Assembly: GCA_014695295.1 (NCBI GenBank)
Contig: JACJNY010000013.1
Coordinates: 94,845-158,844 of the forward strand
Reading direction: 5' to 3'
Length of the DNA stretch: 64,000 nucleotides
From: Microcoleus sp. FACHB-61
Lineage (GTDB): Bacteria > Cyanobacteriota > Cyanobacteriia > Cyanobacteriales > Microcoleaceae
The notes under the pieces are model-generated. The model saw nothing but the letters and a program-made list of their open reading frames with translations, did not search any database and was not told the origin of the DNA. Positions 37,055 to 45,523 of this stretch are shown in pieces (position 1 is the first letter of the stretch; every line of letters begins with the position of its first letter). The position numbers and the translations under genes were made by a program.

Positions 37055-38986
37055 TTAATTAAACTCGCTCAGTAAATTATCGCACGACTTATCTAATTCT
37101 TCTGACTCGGATAAGTCATCCATAATAGACTCCGCTACAGCTACGGGTTCATCTTCAATCAGATCGGTAGGAACCTCATAGGACGGATCGCTAAGAATCT
37201 CTCTAAGCAAGGGGTTGCTAGCCCCTAGCATTTTCTCAGCACCTTTTTCTGCAATAAAATTGAAAATTTCCTCCTCACTCACCCCATAATCTACTTCGCG
37301 CTTCTGATGAACAGCCCGAATAGCTAACAGCGGTTTGATTTCATCTTCTTTCAGTGGGACATATTCTCCACCTTGCTGTTTAATGAGCGGTATAAGATAC
37401 TGTTTCTCAAGGTATGGAGTAACTTTCTTGCTCTGGGAGCGAACCAAACAACCGCGAGTCAAATTAAAAGCTGGGTAATCATTTAATCTTTTTAAACCCG
37501 CTCCTAACACTTTGCCACCAGCATATTGAAGCACTGCCACTCCAATGATTACATCTTTTCCATTGTCTTTACCAAATATCTTGAAATTTATGTAATCATC
37601 CTTCCGTCGATTTCGCGTAACTTTATCTGTGGCTTTCTGAACTTTCACCCTTTCTATCGTCTGACCAATCAAACTCTGAAATCCAAATAAAATCGCATCA
37701 GCAAGGAGAAAATTATCCTCTAAATAATATTCTATATCTGCTTCTAGCTCTTGGATAAATGCAAGCTCAACTGGATCGAAATTCTCTATTTCGTGAATTT
37801 TTTCACTGCCATTTAAAACAGGTGGTTTACAATTCTCTTTGCACCAGTTCAGAACCTCTCTAACAGTATTTCTTTCTTTACCAAGCTCCCTGAGTTGAGT
37901 TTGAGTAAATGGATAAATTGACTCAGGAGGAATTAAGTTTTGCTGTTCATAATATTTGTCTAACCAAAAGGTAACTAAATTAACAATTGATTCAGCATCC
38001 ATATATTTTAAGTCAATCGGCTTCCCATGAGCAGAAACCTTATCGGACACTCCACCAGGTAGCTGCTTTACTTTATTGCTCCATTGAGGAGGCATCATTA
38101 CACTCAGTATCAAACCCCGCTTGAGATTTTGGAACAAATCTTTAATTAAGCCAGCAACGATTTGGCTGAGGTGTAAGCCACTAACATCGTCGTAAGCATC
38201 AGGCGTGTCTAACTCATCAAAGCAAATGACAAGTTCGTTGTACTCACTAATCAAATCTAAGATTTGCAGAACCGCCTCAAAAGATTGGCATTGACTCGGT
38301 AATTCCAACTCATTGGCTTGATATTGAGCAAGCTCTTGACCCTTTAACCATTTGATTGCATAAAGTGATTGCTCGTCGGAGAGTGTCCAGAAAATTGCCT
38401 TGACAATATCAGGATCGTTAACACTTTTGGCTTGCAGAAATGCTTTTGTTAGTTCCTTAATCCACTTCTTTACTTGCTTTGGTGTGCCAGCCTTAAATTT
38501 TTCAATAAATTGTTGAGGAGAAAAAACTTTAGCGTTTGATTGAGCAATCTTTAAAGCATTGTTAGCCATTGCAGTGGCTAGTTCTTGCCACTGTTTCACC
38601 CCGTCTCTGCCAATCTTTCCAAGGCTCTCAGCCAATATTAACTGAAAGCCTTGCTTAACTTGACTGATGTTACTATATTGATTAGCGCAGACAAACAATC
38701 CCCCGCCATGCTCCTGTAGGCGATGGCGAATGCGACTAATAACGTGAGTTTTGCCTGTTCCATTCTGAGCAGTTATAGCGATTGAAGTTGTCGAGTATTG
38801 ACCAGCACGAATTTGAGCGAGTGCCTGAAATACAGCATCAGAGGCGTGGGCATTTATGGTTTCAACATCGAATAACTCTTTGTCCCAAATATCCTCAGCC
38901 CTGAGAGAAGGAGGTTTAGCAAATGGGTTTTGACTTAAAAGAGCTGCGTTCAGGTCTTCAAGGGAAGAGAAAGAAGAATTAGTCAT
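37055..38986 (-). CDS. Large P-loop ATPase of a three-gene putative defence operon
   Basis: 643 residues. Walker A ITAQNGTGKTH (residues 73-80, with Ala in place of the first Gly), Walker B ELVICFDELD (251-260) followed by TPDAYDDVSGLHLSQIVAGL, then ILSVMMPPQW, a sensor-like stretch. This fits an AAA+/ORC-STAND-like ATPase. Residues about 330-400 (VNLVTFWLDKYYEQQN, RELGKERNTVREVLNWCKEN) resemble the lid/winged helix of such ATPases. A second domain from about 430 is unassigned (RRKDDYINFKIFG, VIIGVAVLQYAGGKVLGAGLKRL; possibly nuclease-fold). The C-terminus is acidic. Between the winged-helix-like and nuclease-like genes it is the likely motor or sensor. I do not recognise a named family. Confidence 0.75.
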   Translation of the reverse strand: MTNSSFSSLEDLNAALLSQNPFAKPPSLRAEDIWDKELFDVETINAHASDAVFQALAQIRAGQYSTTSIAITAQNGTGKTHVISRIRHRLQEHGGGLFVCANQYSNISQVKQGFQLILAESLGKIGRDGVKQWQELATAMANNALKIAQSNAKVFSPQQFIEKFKAGTPKQVKKWIKELTKAFLQAKSVNDPDIVKAIFWTLSDEQSLYAIKWLKGQELAQYQANELELPSQCQSFEAVLQILDLISEYNELVICFDELDTPDAYDDVSGLHLSQIVAGLIKDLFQNLKRGLILSVMMPPQWSNKVKQLPGGVSDKVSAHGKPIDLKYMDAESIVNLVTFWLDKYYEQQNLIPPESIYPFTQTQLRELGKERNTVREVLNWCKENCKPPVLNGSEKIHEIENFDPVELAFIQELEADIEYYLEDNFLLADAILFGFQSLIGQTIERVKVQKATDKVTRNRRKDDYINFKIFGKDNGKDVIIGVAVLQYAGGKVLGAGLKRLNDYPAFNLTRGCLVRSQSKKVTPYLEKQYLIPLIKQQGGEYVPLKEDEIKPLLAIRAVHQKREVDYGVSEEEIFNFIAEKGAEKMLGASNPLLREILSDPSYEVPTDLIEDEPVAVAESIMDDLSESEELDKSCDNLLSEFN

Positions 38987-39034
38987 GGCTTTTTGTGTGA
39001 GGTTAACGAATTGACAAAAGGATTTAGGACAATT

Positions 39035-39763
39035 TTAGGAATTTAGCCGCTTGACATAGTAACGGATTGCACCAAGTGCAGTTTTGATTGAATCTTCGGC
39101 TTTATCCGCCGAGATGTCTGTCATCTCACCCCCTATTAGCTGAAAAATGTCATTAGCCTGCATTTCCAACAGCCACTCATTGAACTCCGATCGCCCTACC
39201 ATTTCCCCGATCGCCCGTCGCATCCGATAAATCGGCACTAAATCGTCTAAGTTATAATCCCGGTTCAAGCTGTCATACACATCGAGCGCCACAGCCTTAA
39301 AATCCTCATAGGATGCGATCGCCCCTACATCCCCCTTCCCGTTATCAACCCGAACACTTGCCGCACCATCCTGATGCCGAATCCACTTCAACAAAGAATT
39401 TCCCAGCCGAGTACCAATTTGAGAACCATCAAACTCAAACAGAGAATCCTTACTTTTCAAGCCTTCCGCTAAAACTTCTTTCCCCTTCGCGCTCAATTCC
39501 ACCAGCGTCACCCGATTTACCAGCGAATACTCGATCGCCCCTGTTGCCTGCAACTCGCCCAGCACTCCCAGATATCTCTGACTCGTCTCATTAGTCCGCA
39601 CAATCCGCTTAGTCAAATCCCCCTTTTTCACCATCATCTTCCCGCCGCCCAAATCCCACAAATTCAGCAGCACCCGAACTTTCGCCTTAGCATCCCAAAG
39701 CGCTTGCTCTTCGGGTGTCAAAGTTTGAGGCACCGCAATTTCATCTTTCTCTGACATATCCAT
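39035..39763 (-). CDS. Winged-helix-like protein, first gene of the putative defence operon
   Basis: 242 residues, no membrane segment. Residues about 25-105 (VRVLLNLWDLGGGKMMVKKGDLTKRI, SQRYLGVLGELQATGAIEY, VELSAKGKEVLAEGL) have the helix-turn-helix then wing pattern of a winged-helix DNA-binding domain. The C-terminal part is notable for LDDLVPIYRMRRAIG, FNEWLLEMQANDIFQLIGG and EDSIKTALGAIRYYVKRL, which I cannot name but which looks like a conserved module. It lies 48 bp upstream of the ATPase on the same strand, so it may target or regulate it. Met3 is an alternative start. Exact function unknown. Confidence 0.7.
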   Translation of the reverse strand: MDMSEKDEIAVPQTLTPEEQALWDAKAKVRVLLNLWDLGGGKMMVKKGDLTKRIVRTNETSQRYLGVLGELQATGAIEYSLVNRVTLVELSAKGKEVLAEGLKSKDSLFEFDGSQIGTRLGNSLLKWIRHQDGAASVRVDNGKGDVGAIASYEDFKAVALDVYDSLNRDYNLDDLVPIYRMRRAIGEMVGRSEFNEWLLEMQANDIFQLIGGEMTDISADKAEDSIKTALGAIRYYVKRLNS

Positions 39764-40229
39764 ACCTTTAAATACTTGTTTTTACTATCAAATTTTACCA
39801 GAAACCTTGCTGGGAAACATTTAAACTTTTCCGCAAGCACGCCAGGGAAACTGCGAATAACTGATGTTTATTTCATTTTCAAATAATTTTGTCACTCATC
39901 AGGACAGTAAAATTCGATTATAAAAAATATGAGGATTGACTAAAAACTTGTGAATTGATAAAATAAAATGTTTGATACATTATCGCACTTCAAATTATCT
40001 GCAGCAAATACGAGCGATCGCACTTTCCAATCATAACAATCCCGATCGGGGCCCGGGACAAGTTAGCAAACTCAACCAATATAGCGATCCCAACCTTAGT
40101 CAACCACCCGCAACCCAGCTTAACTGCGACTTTAGTTCAATGCCGGGTTCTGCCTTTAGAAAGACGAATTCAACCTACCGATCTTGTTAGATTGGGGTTG
40201 TAATCAAAAGATTGAACAACAGTTTACCT
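39764..40229. other. Gene-free region between the putative defence operon and the rhodanese-like gene
   Basis: 466 bp. The left half is AT-rich and should hold the operon's promoter on the minus strand. A plausible plus-strand promoter is given separately. A frame at 39972-40190 has no protein character. Confidence 0.5.
39936..39964 (+). promoter_or_regulatory. Sigma-70-like promoter, TTGACT-17 bp-TAAAAT
   Basis: TTGACT at 39936-39941, a 17-bp spacer and TAAAAT at 39959-39964. It points towards the rhodanese-like gene, about 270 bp away. Based on sequence match only. Confidence 0.3.
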
Positions 40230-40709
40230 ATGAAAAATATTCCCGACCAAATTGCAGAAATCAAAGAAAAACTTCCAGATTTGACTCCCACCCCTCCCGG
40301 TTTAAAAGCCCAAGCCTCTAGCCACGACCTCAAATCCCGTTTAGATTGGGGCGAACCCGGACTCACAATCATCGACGCTCGTGATTTTGAAAGCTTCACC
40401 AAAAGCCACATTACTGGCGCGGTAATGATGCCAATGGACGAATTAGTCGCTCGAGCACAATCGAGTTTAGAACCCATCCGCGACATCTATGTCTACGGCG
40501 AAAACGACCAACAAACCGCCGAAGCTGCCAATCTTCTCCGCGCAGCAGGCTTTAAGCAAGTAGCCGAACTAAAAGGCGGAATTCCTGCTTGGAAAGCCAT
40601 TGACGGCCCCATCGACGGTGCTGTCGAACACGATACTCCCGGCCCCGACGCCTACAACGTTTTCTCTCGCTTGCAACACCACGCCCAAGCCCAGAAAACC
40701 AACAAATAA
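40230..40709 (+). CDS. Rhodanese-like domain protein lacking the catalytic cysteine
   Basis: 159 residues from ATG 40230; a TTG 18 bp further upstream gives the longest frame but ATG is preferred. Rhodanese fold: GEPGLTIIDARDFESFTKSHITGAVMMPMDEL, then IYVYGENDQQTAEAANLLRAAGFKQVAELKGGIPAWKAIDGPI. The active-site loop, where rhodaneses have C-x-x-G-x-R/T, reads YGENDQQ with no Cys, so sulfur transfer is unlikely and a binding or regulatory role more probable. Monocistronic; followed 44 bp later by a strong hairpin. Confidence 0.88.
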   Translation: MKNIPDQIAEIKEKLPDLTPTPPGLKAQASSHDLKSRLDWGEPGLTIIDARDFESFTKSHITGAVMMPMDELVARAQSSLEPIRDIYVYGENDQQTAEAANLLRAAGFKQVAELKGGIPAWKAIDGPIDGAVEHDTPGPDAYNVFSRLQHHAQAQKTNK

Positions 40710-40752
40710 CCTCAGATTGGCGGCATGATTAGCCCAGGGAATCTGACACTTA

Positions 40753-40786
40753 ATAAACCCGGTATCGCAAAAGTTACCGGGTTTAT
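40753..40786 (+). terminator. 12-bp stem-loop after the rhodanese-like gene
   Basis: ATAAACCCGGTA, a 10-base loop, TACCGGGTTTAT. The stem is perfect and lies between convergent genes (rhodanese-like, plus; NUDIX, minus); the short T-rich edge of the stem gives only a weak terminator tail. Confidence 0.6.
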
Positions 40787-40860
40787 CGATAACAGGCTAC
40801 TTATAGCGTAAAGTGAACAATGCACATCCTACATAAACAAGTGTGTGTATCCAAGACTGA

Positions 40861-41328
40861 TTAACACTCCTTCCTTGCGTCCAAAAATGCTTTGACTTCC
40901 CTTAAAACTTGCCGATTCCCATCAAAAGTAATGAGCTTAACTGCATCCTCAAAGGAACTCCAGGCAGAATTTTGAACTTCCTCTACTTGCAACTGAACTT
41001 CCATTGAATTTACAAAAGCCAAAAAATAAGTAACAGTTTTTTCAATTGATTCTCCTTCCTTGGCAAAGGAATAATGTTCCACAGAACTAGGGTTCCCTTC
41101 CTTAACAAAGGAATAACGCTCCACAAAACTAGGCTCCTCAATCACTTCACAATCGCGGATGCCAGTTTCCTCCTCAAACTCCCGCTTCGCCGTTTCTAGC
41201 GCAGATTCTCCCTGATTCGCGTGACCTTTAGGAAACGCCCAATGTCCTGCTTGATGTTGAATCAACAAAAACAAACTATCAGTTTCAGTCGCAAAAACTG
41301 GCACAATGCCAAAAGCTTCATCTTTCAT
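40861..41328 (-). CDS. NUDIX hydrolase (diadenosine tetraphosphatase-like) with an internal duplication
   Basis: 155 residues. The NUDIX box GHANQGESALETAKREFEEETGI matches GX5EX7REUXEEXGU exactly, with the catalytic Glu residues. FGIVPVF and HWAFPKGH at the start resemble bis(5'-nucleosyl)-tetraphosphatase-type members, which split dinucleoside polyphosphates; other NUDIX substrates are possible. Between the box and the C-terminus the sequence SFVERYSFVKEG is repeated as SVEHYSFAKEG; the matching DNA at 41055-41096 and 41097-41138 is a 42-bp in-frame tandem duplication. The gene is alone, convergent with the rhodanese-like gene. Confidence 0.9.
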   Translation of the reverse strand: MKDEAFGIVPVFATETDSLFLLIQHQAGHWAFPKGHANQGESALETAKREFEEETGIRDCEVIEEPSFVERYSFVKEGNPSSVEHYSFAKEGESIEKTVTYFLAFVNSMEVQLQVEEVQNSAWSSFEDAVKLITFDGNRQVLREVKAFLDARKEC

Positions 41329-41365
41329 TTTTTTACTGACACGATTTTATATATCAAAACTAATA

Positions 41366-42091
41366 TTACCACCCCAACCGAGTCGGCTGTTCGTAAACGC
41401 GCTTCAAAGTATTAACATCCCTAGCCGAAATAGGCGGAGGGTTTCTCACTTGAGAAAAATAAAGCACATCAGTTTCTATCAAACTGTGACCCCAAATTCC
41501 CAAAGCGTGGCCTAACTCGTGCCGCGCCGTCGCCGGAATATACTTACCCACTTGATTCGGATTCAAATAAACCGAAAACCGATGAGATAAAACAGTTTTA
41601 TCCCCATCCTGACGGGCGTATAATTCATAGGTGGCCTCTCCAGAGCGCGATCGCAAAACTCCTTGACGCAAAGGCGGAGCGCGACGTAAAATCCTAATAT
41701 CAGCCACCTCCGAACTATCCACCACTTCCAAAGGCAAATAAACCCCCCATTCCCGGACAACATCCAACACAGCCGCCACCCATTCTTCAGACTTATTAGC
41801 ATCAACTGGACGCTCAACATAAACCTGAATCGGAAACTTCGACCACAGCAAATGACCGAAATTCGGTGGCTTAACTTGGTCAAAATAATCACCGCTATGC
41901 GTGGAATCTTGCCACTTCACCAGCGTTGGCGGCAAAGGGTGAACCTGTGGATTTGGCAAAGTCTTTGGGAGAGGAGAAACACTCGCCGCCGGAGTATTAA
42001 CCTGAGTAAAAATTATCAGGCTAAAACAACATAAAGCCAATCCCAAACCAGCCAGCAATCGAAGTTTTACTGTAACTTTCCACAACCGCAT
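41366..42091 (-). CDS. Membrane-anchored metzincin-type zinc protease
   Basis: 241 residues from ATG 42091; the frame is open to 42115 but the extra eight residues are encoded by a dispersed repeat (TGTGTCTATCTGCGGTT). An N-terminal hydrophobic segment (about 8-30) anchors or exports it. HELGHALGIWGHS fits HExxHxxGxxH, the zinc site of matrixins and related metzincins; SLIETDVLYFSQVRNPPP follows, where the Met-turn would be expected. Residues about 65-110 (LWSKFPIQVYVERPVD, WVAAVLDVVREWG) are typical of these predicted Zn-dependent proteases in cyanobacteria. Target unknown. Confidence 0.87.
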   Translation of the reverse strand: MRLWKVTVKLRLLAGLGLALCCFSLIIFTQVNTPAASVSPLPKTLPNPQVHPLPPTLVKWQDSTHSGDYFDQVKPPNFGHLLWSKFPIQVYVERPVDANKSEEWVAAVLDVVREWGVYLPLEVVDSSEVADIRILRRAPPLRQGVLRSRSGEATYELYARQDGDKTVLSHRFSVYLNPNQVGKYIPATARHELGHALGIWGHSLIETDVLYFSQVRNPPPISARDVNTLKRVYEQPTRLGW

Positions 42092-42098
42092 TTTTGCA

Positions 42099-42172
42099 AC
42101 CGCAGATAGACACAAATAAACGCAGATGAACTTGATATTATCTGCGTCTATCTGCGTTCATCTGCGGTTAAA
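42099..42172. repeat. Inverted GCAGAT/ATCTGC element
   Basis: AACCGCAGATAGACAC and AAACGCAGATGAAC at about 42099-42131 pair with ATCTGCGTCTATCTGCG and TTCATCTGCGGTT at 42140-42172. One-sided relatives (CTGCGTTAATCTGTGTACATCTGCGGTTAAAA) occur at 49297-49329, and a poorer one around 21120-21150. Confidence 0.65.
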
Positions 42173-42182
42173 AATCCGAATC

Positions 42183-42422
42183 TTATAACTTAGGCGTCAA
42201 CCAACCAGCACTCAAAATCACCGTCAAACCCATAAAAACAATAGACAGACCCCAAGTAATCCGGTTCAGACTCGTTTCTGCACTCTTGGCGCTGGTAAAC
42301 AATTGAGCTTGTCCGCCAATCCCTCCAATGCCATCACCTTTAGGACTGTGCAGCAACACAAAAATCACAAGTCCGAAAGCAGACAAAGACCAGATAACTT
42401 GTAACACAGAAACAATATTCAT
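42183..42422 (-). CDS. secG: Protein-export membrane subunit SecG
   Basis: 79 residues with two membrane helices (about 5-22 and 55-75) around a Gly-rich loop, SPKGDGIGGIGGQAQLF, the diagnostic SecG sequence. SecG joins SecY and SecE in the plasma and thylakoid membrane translocon. It follows gpmI on the same strand; the 127-bp gap holds a palindrome. The gpmI-secG pairing is common in cyanobacteria. Confidence 0.95.
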   Translation of the reverse strand: MNIVSVLQVIWSLSAFGLVIFVLLHSPKGDGIGGIGGQAQLFTSAKSAETSLNRITWGLSIVFMGLTVILSAGWLTPKL

Positions 42423-42498
42423 AATGTGGGGTAATTGGTAATTAGTAATCGGTAATTTATTATCATATCAAATCCGGTCGATCGCACACAAACTCGCT

Positions 42499-42522
42499 TA
42501 GGGGCACGGCGCCGTGCCCCTA
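42499..42522. repeat. 24-bp perfect palindrome TAGGGGCACGGC / GCCGTGCCCCTA
   Basis: Perfect with no loop, between secG and gpmI. It is a variant of the GTAGGGACACGGCA family at 18364, 18404 and 51552. Confidence 0.75.
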
Positions 42523-42549
42523 CCTGTAGCTAGATTTCGCGCAGACTTC

Positions 42550-44151
42550 CTACAATCGGACTCGCACCGGAGTGCGATTGGCGCGGACTTCAAAATTAGC
42601 GGGTTCAATCATAGAGCGTCCCGTCATCTCGGGGGGCTGAGGCAACCTCAACAGCTCTAGAATCGTCGGCGCAATATCAGCCAAAGAGCCGTCCGTCCTC
42701 AGAGGAACATCCGTTCCGTGACCCGGAATCTTCAGACCTTCGCCTTCTACCAGAATAAACGGAACCGGGTTAGTAGTGTGAGCCGTCCAAGGATTCCCGT
42801 CGTCGTCAAACATCTGCTCAGCATTTCCGTGGTCAGCAATAATAATTGCCGTTCCCCCAGCTTTACTAATGCTGCTCAACAGCCGCCCCAAACATTTATC
42901 CACAGTTTCGCACGCAATTATCGTCGCATCCATCATCCCCGTATGACCAACCATATCCGGGTTAGCGTAGTTAATCACCATCAACGAATAGATGCCTTTT
43001 TCCAAAGCCGTCACCACCCCATCCGTCACGAGCTCCGCCGACATCTGGGGCGCCTCATCGTAAGTCCCCACCATCGGGCTCTGCACCAACTCGCGGTGTT
43101 CCCCTAAAAAAGGCTCTTCCAGACCCCCATTAAAAAAATAAGTCACATGAGCGTACTTTTCAGTTTCCGCCGTCCGCAACTGCTGCAAACCGTGGTTAGA
43201 AATCACCTCGCCGAGAATATTGTTCAAATTCTGCGGTTCAAAAGCCACCATTACCGACGACAACTTCGGGTCGTACTGAGTAAAACTCCCAAACGTCAGC
43301 GGCTCAATTAACTGCCGTTCAAACCCCTTAAAATCCGGCGCCACAAAAGCCTGAGTCAATTCTCTAGCCCTGTCCGGGCGAAAATTAAAGAAAATTACTC
43401 CATCCCCTGGTGCCACCGCCCCCGGAGCAATCCGGGTCGGAATTGCAAACTCGTCCGTCACTCCTTCAGCATAAGAGGCCCGCAACACATCAACAGCCGA
43501 TCGACCGTCAGGCGCACCCTCAGTCGTCATCACCTCGTAAGCGCGCTGCACCCGATCCCAGCGCTTGTCCCTGTCCATCGCGTAGTAGCGGCCGCTGATG
43601 GTCGCAATCCGACCGACCCCTACCTTTTCTATATAACTTTCAATCTTTGCTAGAGCTTCTACACCCTCTTTCGGAGTAGTATCGCGGCCGTCTGTAATCG
43701 CGTGAATGCAAACCTCAGAAATCCCCTGTGCTTTTGCTAATTCCAGCAAACCCAATATATGACTCAGATGCGAGTGAACCCCGCCCTCGGAACAAAGACC
43801 AGTCAGGTGCAACTTGCCGCCCCGAAGGCGCACTTCCTCGCAAAGCTGAACCAGCGCCCGATTTTGGAGCAAAGAACCGTCTTCGACGGCATCCGAGATC
43901 CGCACCAACTCTTGAGGAACCACGCGGCCCGCGCCCAGATTCAAGTGACCGACCTCTGAGTTGCCCATTTGTCCCTCAGGAAGCCCTACCGCCCGGCCCG
44001 ATGTGTGAATCAGAGTTCTGGGATAAGCGGCCCAGAGACTGTCCATCACGGGTGTTTTCGCAGCGGCGATCGCATTCCCGTCTTTTTCTTCACTAAAACC
44101 CCAGCCGTCTAGAATAATCAGCACTACAGGAGATACAGACGCTTGTGCCAT
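42550..44151 (-). CDS. gpmI: 2,3-bisphosphoglycerate-independent phosphoglycerate mutase
   Basis: 533 residues. An alkaline-phosphatase-fold enzyme: PVVLIILDGWGFSEEKDGNAIAAAKTPVMD at the start, GNSEVGHLNLGAGRVV with the phosphoserine (NSEVGH), HAITDGRDTTPK, GRYYAMDRDKRWDRV, FFNFRPDRARELTQAF, VINYANPDMVGHTG and IIADHGNAEQM. It interconverts 3- and 2-phosphoglycerate in glycolysis and needs Mn2+. Transcribed with secG downstream. Assignment is firm. Confidence 0.97.
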   Translation of the reverse strand: MAQASVSPVVLIILDGWGFSEEKDGNAIAAAKTPVMDSLWAAYPRTLIHTSGRAVGLPEGQMGNSEVGHLNLGAGRVVPQELVRISDAVEDGSLLQNRALVQLCEEVRLRGGKLHLTGLCSEGGVHSHLSHILGLLELAKAQGISEVCIHAITDGRDTTPKEGVEALAKIESYIEKVGVGRIATISGRYYAMDRDKRWDRVQRAYEVMTTEGAPDGRSAVDVLRASYAEGVTDEFAIPTRIAPGAVAPGDGVIFFNFRPDRARELTQAFVAPDFKGFERQLIEPLTFGSFTQYDPKLSSVMVAFEPQNLNNILGEVISNHGLQQLRTAETEKYAHVTYFFNGGLEEPFLGEHRELVQSPMVGTYDEAPQMSAELVTDGVVTALEKGIYSLMVINYANPDMVGHTGMMDATIIACETVDKCLGRLLSSISKAGGTAIIIADHGNAEQMFDDDGNPWTAHTTNPVPFILVEGEGLKIPGHGTDVPLRTDGSLADIAPTILELLRLPQPPEMTGRSMIEPANFEVRANRTPVRVRL

Positions 44152-44589
44152 GCGAATACCTTATTTAGAATAATTAATTTCTCGATTTTCATGATTTCCG
44201 ATTTTGCGGAACATCTTCCGCTCATCAGTTTACATATTTTCTAGGCTCCGGTTGAACAAAGCCAACCAAAATTCCCTTAGCCACAGCATTTGGGGAACTA
44301 ATTTCTACCTGCTTTTCGACCTGCTTTGCGAATTGTTTAATTGATTGCCTTGCCTTGTAATGTGAATCCACAGTCGGAGACTGTTACCGATCTCACCAAG
44401 AGCGACCGTGCTTTTATTGCGGCATTTTCACGAATTGTTCAACGGTCCGTGGCTTCTGAAACAGTAAGAATGATACCACACTTGGCGGACTTTTGCTACT
44501 ACCTCAATAAATAAATTAAACAGCTTTGATTCGGCTGCGAATAACTTTAAACGAGTTGAGCAAAAATCCGTTTCCGAATCGGCTCACTT
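44152..44589. other. 438-bp intergenic region
   Basis: No gene or repeat is convincing. It lies between the retropepsin-like gene's end and the gpmI start, both on the minus strand, and should contain the gpmI promoter. Confidence 0.5.
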
Positions 44590-45294
44590 TCAGCGGACAT
44601 AAAATTCTACAACATCTTTTTTAATTTTGACATCGTAATTGCCAAAGAAATCGTGACCGAGCAGACCTATTTGCATTTGTTTGGCGATCGCCACTTCGAC
44701 ATTTTGGATCGCAGCACCGCCAACCCGAATCGATCGCACCATACCTATCGGGAACTCGACAACGCTACCGTCAGCGATCCCCGCTCTCACGGTACGCACA
44801 GGTTTCACTTGCAGTGCAGTAGCCATCCGCTGAGTAATCAAAGTACCGCTAGCCCCGGTATCGACAATCATCTCAAAAGTGTTGTTACCGTTAAATACCA
44901 CGTCTATCACCGGCGTCCCGCCAGCGCGGCGCTTGATTTTAGCTTGAAATACCTTTTGATTCCCCGCCGGCGGTCGGGCACCAGGAGTTGAGGGGCCCCT
45001 GCGAAACTGAGAGTACAAATTGCCTGTTGCGGCTCCCGATCCAGGTGTTAAAGTGCGATCGAGCTGCTGGGAACTCACATCGGACACCAATGTCATCACC
45101 TTGGTTTCAGGCTGCGGGCTCACCTGAAAGCTTAGGTTTTCCGTCAACAAACCCGGTTTCTTAGGTATTGTTGAGAATGTTGCCCCCTGTGAATCAGAAT
45201 GTAGCTTGCCGCCGGCCACCGAGCCAAATGCAGCCAAAACGGCCACAGAAACAATGCCCGCTCGCCAAATCCGCTTGAGAATCACTTTTGCCAT
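44590..45294 (-). CDS. Exported retropepsin-like aspartic protease
   Basis: 234 residues. Hydrophobic N-terminus (about 9-28, WRAGIVSVAVLAAFGSVAGG) as signal or anchor, a variable linker to about 115, then a clan AA domain: TPVIDVVFNGNNTFEMIVDTGASGTLITQRMA with the DTGAS catalytic motif, and NVEVAIAKQMQIGLLGHDFFGNYDVKIKK in the second half. One DTG per chain, so it must work as a dimer, like retropepsins. This type of periplasmic DTGAS protein is common in bacteria; target unknown. Divergent from the Pro-rich lipoprotein gene, 229 bp away. Confidence 0.88.
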   Translation of the reverse strand: MAKVILKRIWRAGIVSVAVLAAFGSVAGGKLHSDSQGATFSTIPKKPGLLTENLSFQVSPQPETKVMTLVSDVSSQQLDRTLTPGSGAATGNLYSQFRRGPSTPGARPPAGNQKVFQAKIKRRAGGTPVIDVVFNGNNTFEMIVDTGASGTLITQRMATALQVKPVRTVRAGIADGSVVEFPIGMVRSIRVGGAAIQNVEVAIAKQMQIGLLGHDFFGNYDVKIKKDVVEFYVR

Positions 45295-45523
45295 TATATG
45301 AATGCCTTGATTGATTCAATATCTCGAATAACCACCACCATTGATATCCTAACCTGCTCCCGAAAACCGATCGCCCGATCCCACATCAGATCGTCAGGAA
45401 AACTTGGCAATTTAAAAGCGATCGCATACCATCAAACACAGGTAAACTTAAATGCGGCAAATGGCAGCTACTGCACTTGCCATTTGGATCACTTAAAAGT
45501 CAGGCGTTTGGGGGCGATCGGTA

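Noticed and set aside
39972..40190. 72-residue plus-strand frame
   Set aside because: No conserved pattern, no ribosome binding site and unusual composition.
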